Shown here: positions 12,601 to 23,669 of the stretch, in pieces
Numbering within the stretch: the first letter of the stretch is position 1
Layout: the number at the start of each line of letters is the position of its first letter
Source: Neonectria sp. B-13
Taxonomy: Eukaryota; Ascomycota; Sordariomycetes; Hypocreales; Nectriaceae
DNA: 64,000 nt
Direction of reading: 5' to 3'
NCBI GenBank assembly: GCA_002682825.1
Contig: NOKP01000070.1
Coordinates: 18,320-82,319, forward strand
Notes under the pieces: model-generated
Told to the model about the DNA's origin: nothing
Databases searched by the model: none
What the model saw: only the letters and a program-made list of their open reading frames with translations
Made by a program: the position numbers and the translations under genes

Positions 12601-14045
12601 AACAGCAGCTCGTCGAAGATGACCTGGGTCTTGAAAAGAGGATCTCTCTTGATCTTCTCGATCATCAAGCGATTCAAGCGAGAGGAGAAAGCATGGACCG
12701 GTAGCTCGTCCTCCAGCTCAGCGTTAAAGCTGTTGACGTCGTCCTGCGTCGCAATGTCCATCCTCAAGCTGTCCAGGAACCAGGTCTTGTACTTCCTGCA
12801 CACCTCCCCATTCAGCTTTCCCTCCCGGAATGACTGCCGGTTCTTCTCCCACTCCGGCCCGCTCGTCGGGCCTAGTGGCAGCGTGCTGCTCAGGACATAC
12901 CAGATGATGAGCCCGCACGAGTACATGTCCCGCTGGGTCATCCGTGCAAACGGCCTCACGTCGTCGGGGGCCTCGGGCATGCACTCGGGCGCGTTCCAGT
13001 ACTCGGTCCCACCGGCGGCAGCGTCCGGTGCCAGCCCTCGATGCTCGTGAACGTCTTCGCAGAACCCAAAGTCGGAGATCTTGGCGACGAAGGGCATCTT
13101 CTCGTCCAGAACGCCGGCGGTTCGCCGGTGAAACAGGAGGATGTTCTCGGGCTTCAGGTCGCCGTGCACGATCTTCTCCTCGTGGATTGCCGTAAGGCCG
13201 GAGACGATATCCGATATCATCCAAGCCTTGGAGTCGAAGTCCCGAGGATCAACCCGCTGCATGTACTGCTCCAGCGTCGAAAACCCCGGCATGGCGAGGT
13301 CCATGATGAGGACGGGGACCAGCTCGCCATCTTCGCCTGTCTCCCAGGTGAAGGCGAGCAGCTTGGCTATGTTCTCGTGGCGCTTGAGGAAAACGTCGGA
13401 CATGACCCTGATCTCCATCTCGAGACTCGCCAGCACTACCTTCGGATCTCGCTTCTGTCTGGTCTCGTTGTGGAACGGGCGGATCCGCTTGAGGGCCACG
13501 GTCTTGCCATTGACGGTACCCTTGAACACGGTCATGTTGGCGCCAGCTCCGATCAGCTCCGAGTACTGAACCCGCTTGTTGTCGACAATCTTGACGCCGT
13601 ACTCCATCGCCGCCTGGACCAGTTGGTAGGTGCCAGCCCATCTAAAGTTGTCGCCGAGACTGGGTTCTTGGCTGAATTGTTGCGAGAGATCGCTCCAGTG
13701 CTCCAGATTGAGAAGACTGTTCGTGGCACCAGAAGCCCCTGATGGAAGTGGATACCCTGACGCCTCTGGAGTATCGTTGCTAGGTGGCGCCGGACCTGAA
13801 GGCTGCGCGTCATCCCCTTCCGTGGTATCTGCGGCTGCCCTGTCATGAACCAAGCGCAGTTGATCATGGCCGACTCGTGCGACTCCAGAGCCAACTGTCC
13901 GCAGCTGAGGAAGCTCCGAAGGGGGATGAAAGCTGGCGAAAGTCCGACCCCAAGAGCTGTCTAAGGAGAGACGGCGACGAGGCTCAGGAGACGATCTGCC
14001 CGAGGACGTGGATCCTGGGTCTTTTTGGATTCGTCGAAGCAACAT
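9628..14045 (-). CDS. protein kinase-ankyrin repeat fusion, left copy
   Basis: Joined from three exons: 14045-12585, 12525-12421 and 12183-9628, about 1373 aa. Intron 1 (59 nt) has GTGAGT, branch site GACTAAC and an AAG acceptor; intron 2 (237 nt) has GTAAGG, branch GACTGAC and a CAG acceptor; both are phase 0. The kinase domain has glycine loop GAGANMTVFKG (about 166-176), VALK with Lys186, HGDLKPEN (294-301), DFG (325-327) and APE (352-354), so catalytic residues are present and activity is expected. The first ~110 residues are Ser/Pro-rich and probably disordered. Exon 3 carries a helical region and ankyrin repeats, clearest at DGCTALHLAVASGSDEMVEY and GQTPLHFAS. The last ~150 residues are low-complexity and may follow a frameshift. 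The gene is divergent from the HeLo-like pseudokinase gene 652 bp away. Kinase call firm; the fusion rests on splice logic. Confidence 0.8.
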
Positions 14046-14697
14046 CTTGAAAGACCACTCAAGGCAGATATGTGGTTCAACGAGGATATGCCCAGAGCAG
14101 ACGGGGAACGTCGAAAATTTCCAAGCGGAAGAGGGCTGTCTTGTACATTTTCGAAATTCCCATTTCTCAGCCGCAGCTGTCGAGGACGAACTATTGGAAT
14201 GCAGCGGGCGCTGAAGTTAGTAAATAAATGGAAAACGGCTAGACCGCGCACTGAGTCTGCCCAATCGCCCAATGGCGACCCCGCCTGCGTGAAAGGCGAA
14301 ACAGCAGCAGCGGCAAGGAAAAGGGGCCTGTGTTGCGTTGATATCTGAAGAATAAGGCATCCACTGCATCTTTCAGCCTGACCGCCTTTGCAGGCACGGC
14401 CGGGTGAGCTTAGCTTCAGCATCAACATGCACATCTACGCACACACCACATTCCACAGCCTCCTGCTGCTGCCGCCACCAAGGATCTTGGAACAGAAGGG
14501 GCTGAAAGTCCCGTTACCTCAAGGGCTCGCCCCTGCAGCAGCTGCTGCTTCCTCTCAATCCATGCATCTTCAGCCTGATTCTTTCCCTTCCTCAACAACA
14601 GCGGTATCGATGTCAACCCGTTTTCTCGCCGCACCCGCCCGCTCTGTGTTGCTTCCAGACGACGAGGCCCAGGCAGGAGCTTAGTACCTTAAGCTCA
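14046..14697. promoter_or_regulatory. shared divergent promoter region, left copy
   Basis: 652 bp between the start codons of two head-to-head genes. It must contain both promoters and 5' UTRs, which suggests co-regulation. CAG/CTG-rich runs are visible near 14310 and 14460-14550. No canonical TATA box can be assigned confidently. Confidence 0.6.
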
Positions 14698-16158
14698 ATG
14701 GACGTTTTCCAGACAATAAGCACCGGAGCTACCATCATCTACAAATTCGTCGACTCGTACGCCTCCGCATCCGACCAGTGGCGGTCCCTCGCCACGAGGC
14801 TGAAATGGGACCTTCGAGTGATCGGCCAGTTCACGCAGTACTACGAGAAACGCATCAAAGGGGATGGTTCCCTGTCTCCCGAGGATGTCGAGCTCCTCGA
14901 CAGCAGCGCCGCCTACCTGAGCGGGCTCGCGGCCAGGATCACCAGCATCGCACAGCGTCTCGAGTCCAAAAGCCGGTTCCGGAGGGAGCTGAACAAGGCG
15001 CTGTGGTGGCATCGCGAGGACGAGGTCCGCGAGCTGGAGGAAGAGCTCTTCGAGTGGACGACAAGGTTGGATCTGCGGCTCGTCGGCCTGCCGAGCGGGC
15101 TCAAGACAGCGATCAAACTCGACGGCCAGGCGACCAGCAACACACCCAACTTTGCCGCTAGCCGGCACATCGAGAGCCTCAAGGCCGTGACTGAGAAAGC
15201 TGGGCAGGCCGCGATGGCCAACAATATCTTCCACGAGGACGTTGACGACTTCATCAAGAGCATCGATTTGAGGAACCATGAGAGAGTTCAAGTCGTCGAG
15301 GACGCAGGCAGGCAGGTCCTCGTCGAGCGCCGGTTCCACAGGCACCCAAAGGAGTCAGCCGAATGGAAAGAGCTCAAGGCCGGGCTTGTCCGCCTCGCTA
15401 GCGCGCTGAACTGCCTCGACGGCACAACCGTGAGCCTGCTACGCTGCAACCATCTCTTCCACGACTCCCGAGATCCCCTGGCGCCAAACTTCTCCCTCGT
15501 CAACTCCATTCCCTTCCCGGTAGGATCCAATTGCCCGGCCCTAAAGTCCCTGATCACCAGGACGCAGGGCAGGGTCCGGCTGCCGGCGAACCACTCGCTC
15601 AGCGAGCGGTACGGGCTAGCCCAGTCCCTCGTAACGGCCGTCTTCTTTCTCCACAGCGTGGGCTTCCTACACCACAACGTCACCTCACACAACGTCTTGA
15701 TGCTACACAGACTAGGGGCGCCGTCCCAGAAGCAGTTCCCTTACTCCCTCGGCAGTCCGTTCCTGGTTGGCTTCGAGGCGGTCAAGGAGTTCCACACCTT
15801 GAGCGATCTGCGAGAGGCATCCGACACGGACATCCTCTACCAGCATCCTGACCGGCTGCTCGAGACGGGGCGGCCGAAGTATGGACCGGTGCACGACATC
15901 TATAGCCTTGGCATGGTGATACTTGAGGTGGGGATGTGGCGGCCTCTAGAGCGATACACAGCGGATCTTTTGGATCCCGCAAAAAGAGGCACAAGGATTT
16001 CGGAGCTCATCAGGTTGGTCGACGTCTCCATGGGTGCAAGGTTCAGGAAGGTAGTTGAGTGGTGTTTGAACTTGGAGACGAGCTCACAGGTCGATCCGAT
16101 TCGCCTGTCGAGAGAGGTACTCGAGCCGTTGGAAGAGATGGCATCGTCTTTGAGATGA
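14698..16158 (+). CDS. HeLo-like domain-pseudokinase protein, left copy
   Basis: 486-aa intronless ORF. Residues 1-190 are predicted all-helical: a start near FQTISTGATIIYKFVDSY, then long charged helices including REDEVRELEEELFEWTTRL. This resembles the N-terminal bundle of fungal HeLo/HeLo-like and MLKL-type death proteins; the call is by pattern, not search. Residues about 195-486 have kinase-fold landmarks with catalytic residues lost: VLVE in place of VAIK (Glu210), LHHNVTSHN in place of HRDxxxxN (Asn327 for the catalytic Asp), and VGF in place of DFG. YQHPD replaces the APE region, and HDIYSLGMVILEVG keeps the helix-F pattern. YQHPD-type motifs are common in fungal HeLo-kinase proteins. 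Inferred role: effector at membranes controlled by the neighbouring active kinase. Confidence 0.75.
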   Translation: MDVFQTISTGATIIYKFVDSYASASDQWRSLATRLKWDLRVIGQFTQYYEKRIKGDGSLSPEDVELLDSSAAYLSGLAARITSIAQRLESKSRFRRELNKALWWHREDEVRELEEELFEWTTRLDLRLVGLPSGLKTAIKLDGQATSNTPNFAASRHIESLKAVTEKAGQAAMANNIFHEDVDDFIKSIDLRNHERVQVVEDAGRQVLVERRFHRHPKESAEWKELKAGLVRLASALNCLDGTTVSLLRCNHLFHDSRDPLAPNFSLVNSIPFPVGSNCPALKSLITRTQGRVRLPANHSLSERYGLAQSLVTAVFFLHSVGFLHHNVTSHNVLMLHRLGAPSQKQFPYSLGSPFLVGFEAVKEFHTLSDLREASDTDILYQHPDRLLETGRPKYGPVHDIYSLGMVILEVGMWRPLERYTADLLDPAKRGTRISELIRLVDVSMGARFRKVVEWCLNLETSSQVDPIRLSREVLEPLEEMASSLR

Positions 16159-16825
16159 TCCGGTCCTCTTGGCTAGGAGGCAGGGAACAAAATGGATGAG
16201 AATCAAGGGACTCTGGAGCTACGGCTCTAGCGATGCTGACGTAGCAACGGAATCGTTCCAATGGTCAATTGTGGAATGAAAGTCGAGGCGTTGACGCGGA
16301 CCAAAATTCGGACGCGATGTCAAACCACAGGACTCACGAAACCCCTCGACCAGCCGCCTTGCTAGAGCCCTCTGCTCAAAGCCCAGCGTGAATGCGAAGG
16401 TCGGGGCAGAGAGTAATGTGAATTATGGGATATGCCAAGAACAGCCTGGCTTGTGCTGGGCAACTTTGGCGTATGGTGGCCGGCCCTGAAGGCCAGCTAC
16501 TACCTGGTGAGACTGGTTGGTAGCGGCATCGTCCCTGATAAGTATGGGTCTTGTCACTAGCCCTGAGACCATGTTATGCATTGTCTACTAGACGATGATT
16601 AGTTTTATATAGGAAAATATTTAGCACTAGTAGACCATAAGTAGCTGACGATTATCTTAAATAGCTAGCTAATAATTAGTATTTCACTACCTTTTAGTAG
16701 TTAGATAAGTTTTGTAAACGGCCTCTAGTAGTTGGATTCCAGCTATCTAGTCCAGGATGCTATTTATATTAAAGATAAAGAAGAAAGAAAGAAGTTCCTA
16801 AGTGCCCCTGAGCTGTGGAACGATT
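16159..16825. other. 3' flank of pseudokinase gene
   Basis: Normal composition to about 16580, then AT-rich. No gene recognised. Near 16776-16795 a short purine-rich run (AAGAAGAAAGAAAG) is present. Confidence 0.5.
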
Positions 16826-17008
16826 TTGTGAAGAGTCGGGGTATTGTGCCCGCTCCACAATTGACCTCCCTAGCTATTAGGCCAAAAAGATCAATCAATT
16901 CCAGTAAGCTACATTATGGAATCGCACTACACAATAGGTTATAAGGAGTCAGGCCTCACAGCAACCCTGCGGCGAGCCTGCGACAAGCCCACGGCGAGCT
17001 CCTTACAA
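16826..17008. mobile_element. MITE-like element, copy C
   Basis: 183 bp, TTGTGAAGAGTCGGG at one end and GAGCTCCTTACAA at the other. This is the least AT-shifted copy and shows the terminal repeat TTGTRARGAG best. It shares the GGCCAAAAAGATCAATCAAT block with the other copies. Confidence 0.65.
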
Positions 17009-17322
17009 TTATCCCCCCTCTCAACAGCGCGTCCCGAGCTAACTGTAACCAACTGTGCGGGTGACCAGTGCCGCCACAGCCCAGCAGCCTAACCCTATGC
17101 AGTGCCGAGAGAGCTTAGCTCGGACCTCCAGAGCCAATTGAGGTAACCGCTATTGTCAACCCCTAGGGACCCAGGCTGCCGCTGTCAGTAGCAGCTGGGT
17201 TTCGCCCCTGTGAGCTAGCAGCCTATTGTGGTCACAAGGATCTTTTCTGTGGTCGAGCCTGCGACTGCGGCTCGAATGCATAACCTTCTGCATAGCTACT
17301 AACCCAATGTGTACTGGAATAC
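17009..17322. other. GC-balanced spacer between two MITE-like copies
   Basis: 314 bp of normal-composition sequence between two same-orientation copies of the element. No ORF or RNA gene can be supported. Confidence 0.5.
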
Positions 17323-17505
17323 TTGTAAAGAGTCGGGGTAGTGTGCTTGCTCTACAATTGACCTCCCTAGCTATTAGGCCAAAAAGATCAATTAATTCCA
17401 GTAAGCTATATTATGGAATCGCACTATACAATAGGTTATAAGGAGTTAGGCCCCATAGTGACCCTGCAGCGAGCCTGTGATGAGCCGACAGCTAGCTCCT
17501 TATAG
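17323..17505. mobile_element. MITE-like element, copy D
   Basis: 183 bp, same orientation as copy C, starting TTGTAAAGAGTCGGG and ending GCTCCTTATAG. It differs from C mainly by C/G to T/A transitions, as RIP would produce. Confidence 0.6.
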
Positions 17506-18085
17506 ATTTCTTATTGCTAGTGTACATAAGCCTAGTATGTCTTATAGTATAAGTAGCTTGCTCTATAATGCTAATAAGTAACTATAAAAGGCTAATAAAG
17601 TTATATAAATACTTTAAACTATATTAATATTTATAGTATATAGTATATTCTTATCTACTTTATCTATATTTAGTAAGTTAATAGTATACTTATACATTAT
17701 ACTATAAATATATATTTCACTAATAAGGGAATAATAATATTCTTATTATCTAAGGATATAAAGGACTAAAGCACTAAGTAAGATATATATAATATTAGTA
17801 TACTTAGCTTTAGAATAAACTAAACCTAGATAGCCTTTAAAGAGTAAAAGAAATGCTATTTACTATCTATTATCTCTTAAATCAGTCTATATAATCTCTC
17901 TATAATTTTATAATTTCTAGCCTTCTCTTTATTATTATTATTATTATTATTATTATTGTTATTATTATTGTTATTACTACTATTATTATCTTTCTATAAC
18001 TTATTATTATATTTATTACTCTCTCTTTATATCTTGTTATTAATCCCTCTATCTAGCTTCTTATTACTCTCTTAGACTATATTGT
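17506..18085. other. AT-rich tract with ATT microsatellite
   Basis: RIP-like AT-rich DNA. An imperfect (ATT)n run with TTGTT and TACTACT interruptions occupies about 17930-17990. No gene. Confidence 0.6.
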
Positions 18086-18088
18086 ATG

Positions 18089-18620
18089 TGTTAGGTAGTG
18101 TAGGGCTTCCCGAATAGGAAATTGGTAGGTAATTAGATAAGTTACTAGAATAGTAGGATGGATCCAAGAGTCTTCTTCTGATTGGTGAGGGAAGATGTAT
18201 TCTTGTTGACAAAGGGGATACACCATTGGATAGGTCAAATAAAGAGCTTTAAAATGGTGTGCTTATATAATCAATTGAGTAAGAATTGAGTGCTTAAGTA
18301 AGAGATATAGAATTAGATAGACAGGGAAAACCCTTTCTCTTTATAGAGGATTTCCTCCAGCCATAGCTAACCAATTGTAATGTAAAGCATACCAATCTAT
18401 AGCCTAGATGCAGATCTATGACATATCCAAATTCCAATTCTATTGGATAAGGAATGTTGTTGCAATTGCTGATCTAGTATGGCTGTTTTAGATGTGTATT
18501 TAGGAATGTTAGGAAATCTCTAAATCGGCTATAATATGCGATTAGGCTGATCTAATGAGATAAGGAAAACAGCCCTATATAGTGTCTGTATAGTACTATT
18601 AGCACTGTGAAATATAGTGC
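18089..18620. repeat. unclassified repeat, possible LTR remnant
   Basis: More balanced sequence inside AT-rich DNA, beginning TGTTAGGTAGTG and containing TATATAA and AATAAA-like motifs. A 23-base segment recurs at 22794-22816. A matching CA end and target duplication were not found, so LTR identity is tentative. Confidence 0.35.
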
Positions 18621-18787
18621 TTATATAATTATATATAATTAATAAAGACTAATTAAAGTTTATAAACTCTAATAGTATACTCTTTATATATTAAGTAGAT
18701 TATATTCCTAGATTATACTTATACTTATACCTATAATAGAGATATCTATTATAGTACTCTTAATACTTTTATTAAAAAATACTTTAT

Positions 18788-19835
18788 TTAGATATAATAG
18801 TCCTTAGTAGTATATACTTAGAGAAGAGGCTAAAGGTTAAATAGTATAAAAGAAAATAGAAAAAACAATAGTATAATAGGCTTAATACTTAAGCTTAAGG
18901 CAATAATAACTTAAGGAGATAAAAGTTTCTACTATAAAGTTAAAGTATAAGTTTTACTATCTTAATCAGCTGGAAAAGTTAGATCTTAGAAAAGCTAGAT
19001 CTTGGAAAAGCTAGATCTTAGAAAAGCTAGATCTTAGAAAAGTTAGACCTTAGAAAAGGCTAAAACCCCTTAGGATAAAAGCCCAGCCTCTATACTTTCC
19101 AGGTTACCTCTTTACATTCCATTCAACCTTCTAAACAATACAATAACTATACTATTGATTGCATAAAATAACTACTATCTAAATTACACTATAGCTCAGT
19201 AAGCCCTTATCAAGCTATATATATAGGCTCTTATATAACTTATATATTGAATTAAAAGAACATTTAAGCCTTATTTCTATACTATAAATTACAGCTTAAA
19301 AGTCTAGCCTAGAGCATATAAAATAGCTTATAATCAATTACTTTAGACCTAAGAAATTAGTCTAATTGGCAGTCTTTAGCTATAATATCCTACTATAAGA
19401 TAGAATCTAGCTTAATATAGTAATAGCCTAATAGATTACAATAGAACAGCTCTTTCTAGAAAGGCTAGCTCTAAAGCTAAAAAGGAATAGTAATATTACT
19501 ACTATAAAGAAGAAGTTCCTTAAGAAGCTATACAACCCTATCTCTACCCTATAGATTATACAGTTAATAGATAATATTATTCTAACTAACCTATAGCTAA
19601 AGGAGTAATACATTAGAAACTAAGGGAATCCTATAGTTATCTCTAATATTAGCTATAAAGTATAGAGAGATTTAGTAGAGGGAGTTCTAGGAAGCTAAAG
19701 GGGGCAAAAGTCAATAATTAGGTTTAAAATCTAAAGATCTATCCCCCTATTAAGCTTAAGCAAAGGAAACATATAACTATTTAGTGCAATTATAGATAGG
19801 TAGAAACAGTAGTCTAAATAGTAGTTTTAATAGTA
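18788..19835 (+). mobile_element. R1 element, copy c
   Basis: 1048 bp, flanked by a perfect 14-base duplication AAAAAATACTTTAT at 18774-18787 and 19836-19849. It starts TTAGATATAATAG and ends GTAGTTTTAATAGT. It has the same internal 16-base array (about 18972-19050) and the same 3' block with AAGCTTAAGCAAAGGAAAC. Confidence 0.8.
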
Positions 19836-19849
19836 AAAAAATACTTTAT

Positions 19850-20183
19850 ATCTTTACTACTATAGTATATTATTATACTTTAATATATTCTTTTATCTTT
19901 ATATTTTATACTATTAATTTTAAGTATTATTTAGATTATAACCTAGTTAATTATAATATATTAAACCTAAAGAATATAATTATTAAAGATAGTAAAGAAA
20001 CTAGTATTAATATAAAGCTTACTAAAAGTATAATATTCTCTATAATTAAAATACTTAAGTACTTACTTATAATAATAGTTTATATAAAGAAGTATTTTAA
20101 AGTTCTTTTTTAGTTAATTAGTTTAGAACCTAGAAAGAAAAGGCTAGAATAGTTTAGTTATAAATCTTCTCTATTTCTTTTTT
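19850..20183. other. AT-rich tract, no gene seen
   Basis: Stop-filled AT-rich DNA between R1 copies; nothing recognised. Confidence 0.6.
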
Positions 20184-20330
20184 TTAGATATAATAGTCCT
20201 TAATAGTATATACCTAGAGAAGAGGCTAAAGGTTAAACAGTATAAAAGAAAATAGAAAAAACAATAGTATAATAGGCTTAATACCTAAGCCTAAAGCAAT
20301 AATAACTTAAGAAGATAAAAGTTTCTACTG
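20184..20330 (+). mobile_element. short (147-bp) form of R1, copy 1
   Basis: Matches only the first ~147 bases of full R1, from TTAGATATAATAG to AAAGTTTCTACT. It is bounded by AAATCTTCTCTAT repeats (about 20162 and 20331). Confidence 0.7.
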
Positions 20331-20347
20331 AAATCTTCTCTATTTAT

Positions 20348-20494
20348 TTAGATATAATAGTTCTTAGTAGTATATACCTAGAGAAGGAGCTAAAGGTTAA
20401 ATAGTATAAAAGAAAATAGAAAAAACAATAGTATAATAAGCTTAATACCTAAGCCTAAAGTAATAATAACTTAAGAAGATAAAAGTTTCTACTA
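20348..20494 (+). mobile_element. short (147-bp) form of R1, copy 2
   Basis: Second 147-bp copy with the same end points, immediately after another AAATCTTCTCTAT and followed by a third one at about 20495. The two copies used nearly the same target. Confidence 0.7.
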
Positions 20495-22012
20495 AAATCT
20501 TCTCTATATATAATAGAATGTTAAGTTTCTAATTATAAAGGATTATTATCTATATAATATCTAGAAAAACTTTAACTATTATAAAGTTATATTTAGCTTT
20601 AGTATTATAATTATATAGAAGACTAAGAAATATATATATATAGTTATAAGTTTCTAAGTACTTATAATAATAAGAGTCTTTAAATAAGATTATAAGATTT
20701 TTCTTTTCTATTATATTTTTATTAAAGCTAATAAATTATAACTAGGCTAAATAAATCCTAGGAAAGTATCTATAGATATTATATAATATAGTACTATTTG
20801 TACTATATATATTTTATTAATAGAACTTATACTTTAGTATAAAGATTATTATAGAAACTGGCTCTATAATATAGATAGGAAGTATTAAGATAAGAGAAAA
20901 GTAAGCTCTAAGCTAATTAGAATACCCTTCTAAAGCATATATTAATCTCTTCTAAAGAAAGAGTCTTTTCTAAAGATAAATCTTTTGAATTATAATCTTC
21001 TAGATTAAATTGTATTCATTCTTATAAGTATAAAAGGTATAGTTTTTTTCTTCCTAATTTCCCTCTTATTTTCCCTTTTATCTTCCCTGCTAGAAAGAGT
21101 CTAGAAGATATCTAGGAAATCTATAAGAAGTCCTTTAGAGATAAGATCCTTTAACTCTATAGGATTTCCTAGTGAATATTTAGCTAGAAAGTCCTAAAAA
21201 CTTTTAGCTAGGTATTCTAGGGCTATTTTATAATAATTGCTCTAGGAGAAAAGAAAGAGTACTACTTTTAGTACTTAAGTAATCTATAATATATAATAAA
21301 AGAGATAAAGTAAAGATAGAAGTTTAATTATTAAAATCCTAAGGTAGTTATAGAAAGTAAAGTAAATAGAAATAGCTCTTTATTATAGAATTCCTTCTTA
21401 TTTCCTTTTATTATATAAGTAACTTTATTTAGTCTCTTTAGTTCTTTTATTCTATTTAGAATAGTTAATATTATTATATTATTAATAATTATAATAGAGT
21501 TTAGGTATTTCTCTTAGTAAGATTAATATTAAAGTAGTCCTAAATGTAATTATCTATATTAATTAGAGAGATCTTTTATATAATTAGGTTACTGCTTTTA
21601 TTAGTTAGTCTAAAAGCTAGTCTAAAGGGGTTAATATACTTACTAATAGTAGCCTAAATAGCTATAGGTTTTCTTAGTTTATACTTAGTAATAGAATGAT
21701 TAATATAAGTAATCTCTATTAAGAGAAAGGCTTAAAGGTTCTATTTAAAGGAGTTTAGTTTTTCTAATATAATCTAAAAGTATATTCTTAAGAGCTTAAT
21801 ATTAAAGAATACTAATTGCTTAAATATATTACTAATTAGATATATAAAAGTAATAGATAAAAGGTTAAGAAGGAGTAATAAGCTATTTATCTTAATTATA
21901 TACCTATAGGAAAAGTTAGTAAAATAAGCTATCTATTCTAATGTAATATTAAGGTAAGTTTAGTCTTATACTACTTAGTAAAAGTTAATAAAGTTATAAA
22001 TATATTAATAGT
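20495..22012. other. AT-rich tract, no gene seen
   Basis: Stop-filled AT-rich DNA, TpA-rich throughout. No gene, RNA gene or recognised repeat. Confidence 0.6.
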
Positions 22013-22691
22013 TTTACTATTGAAACTACTGTTTAAACTACTGTTTCTACTTATCTATGATTATACTAAATAGTTATGTATTTCCTTTGCTTAAGCTTAA
22101 TAAGGGGATAGATCTTTGGATTTTAAACCTAATTATTAACTTTTGCCCCTTCTAGCTTCCTAGAACTCTCTCTGCCAAATCTCTCTATGCTTTATAGCTA
22201 ATGTTAAAGATAACTAAATTCTCTTGCTTTCTAATGTATTACTCCTTTGGTTGTAGGTTGGTTATTATAGTATTACTTATTAGCTATATAACTCATAAGA
22301 TATAGTTATTATGCTTTAGACTATTAATAAACCTCTTTTCTATATTAGTAGTATTATTATTCCTTTCTAGCTTTAAAGCTAGCCTCTTTAGAAAGACTTA
22401 TTCTATTATAATCTATTAAGCTATTACTCTATTAGGCTAGATTCTATCTTATAATAGAATATAATAACTAAAGACTATTAATTAGACTAATTCCTTAGTC
22501 TTAGGGTATTAATTAGTTTTAATCTCTTTTATATCTTATAGATTAGACTTTTAAACTATAATTTATAGCTTAGAAATAAGGCTTAGATCTACTTAAAATA
22601 GGCTATATAGGTTATATAAGAGCTTATAGGTATAGCTTAGTAAGGGCTTACTAGACTGTAGTATAATTTAGAAGGAAGCAGTTATCTTATA
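22013..22691 (-). mobile_element. R1 element, copy d, cut by the gap
   Basis: The 3' end of R1 reads on the minus strand, beginning ACTATTGAAACTACTG, and the copy continues into the N gap, so its 5' part is missing. The inner limit of the inverted repeat therefore falls inside a repetitive element. Confidence 0.7.
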
Positions 22692-22791
22692 NNNNNNNNN
22701 NNNNNNNNNNNNNNNNNNNNNNNNNNNNNNNNNNNNNNNNNNNNNNNNNNNNNNNNNNNNNNNNNNNNNNNNNNNNNNNNNNNNNNNNNNN
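22692..22791. other. assembly gap (100 N)
   Basis: Exactly 100 N, the conventional filler for a gap of unknown size. It lies at the inner end of the left arm, inside an R1 repeat copy, so the true centre of the inverted repeat is not sequenced. Confidence 0.99.
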
Positions 22792-22990
22792 ATGCACTCA
22801 ATTCTTACTCAATTGACCCAATAAGAACATCATTCTGACCCACTTTTCTTGCTCTATCTAATGAGCTATTCTATTGTCTCAAGAACCTTCTTTAGAGACC
22901 CCTATTGCTACGAGAAGTCTCCTATCCTATTAGTTACTTATTTTACTGATTTTGATTACCCTATTGAGCAGGCCATATCTTTTCTAACAA
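22792..22990. other. 199-base contig-edge sequence without a visible mirror partner
   Basis: These bases lie between the gap and the inner end of the right arm. Their mirror positions fall in the gap and in this stretch itself, so whether they belong to the repeat cannot be judged. A 23-base stretch at 22794-22816 is identical to 27389-27411 in the right arm, so at least the first part belongs to a dispersed repeat. No coding potential is seen. Confidence 0.8.
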
Positions 22991-23669
22991 TATAAGATAA
23001 CTGCTTCCTTCTAAATTATACTACAGTCTAGTAAGCCCTTACTAAGCTATACCTATAAGCTCTTATATAACCTATATAGCCTATTTTAAGTAGATCTAAG
23101 CCTTATTTCTAAGCTATAAATTATAGTTTAAAAGTCTAATCTATAAGATATAAAAGAGATTAAAACTAATTAATACCCTAAGACTAAGGAATTAGTCTAA
23201 TTAATAGTCTTTAGTTATTATATTCTATTATAAGATAGAATCTAGCCTAATAGAGTAATAGCTTAATAGATTATAATAGAATAAGTCTTTCTAAAGAGGC
23301 TAGCTTTAAAGCTAGAAAGGAATAATAATACTACTAATATAGAAAAGAGGTTTATTAATAGTCTAAAGCATAATAACTATATCTTATGAGTTATATAGCT
23401 AATAAGTAATACTATAATAACCAACCTACAACCAAAGGAGTAATACATTAGAAAGCAAGAGAATTTAGTTATCTTTAACATTAGCTATAAAGCATAGAGA
23501 GATTTGGCAGAGAGAGTTCTAGGAAGCTAGAAGGGGCAAAAGTTAATAATTAGGTTTAAAATCCAAAGATCTATCCCCTTATTAAGCTTAAGCAAAGGAA
23601 ATACATAACTATTTAGTATAATCATAGATAAGTAGAAACAGTAGTTTAAACAGTAGTTTCAATAGTAAA
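22991..23669 (+). mobile_element. R1 element, copy d mirror
   Basis: Mirror of 22013-22691, beginning at the inner end of the right arm. Confidence 0.7.

Larger units (their letters stand above)
1..22691. repeat. left arm of giant inverted repeat
   Basis: Every feature here has an exact reverse-complement partner at 45682 minus its coordinate, from the first base to the gap edge at 22691. Sequence compared by eye at both ends (1-30 against 45652-45681; 22600-22691 against 22991-23080) and at inner points matches base for base. The constant sum across all ORF pairs means there is no net indel, even across AT-rich and trinucleotide-repeat DNA. The arm runs off the window start. Confidence 0.97.

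Noticed and set aside
14388..14684. 98-codon ORF just upstream of the pseudokinase gene
   Set aside because: Ends 13 bases before the start codon in the shared promoter; low-complexity composition and no motif. More likely 5' UTR sequence.
17240..17320. tRNA-like segment on the minus strand between MITE copies C and D
   Set aside because: A box B-like GCATTCGAGCC is visible, but no box A at a suitable distance and no foldable cloverleaf.
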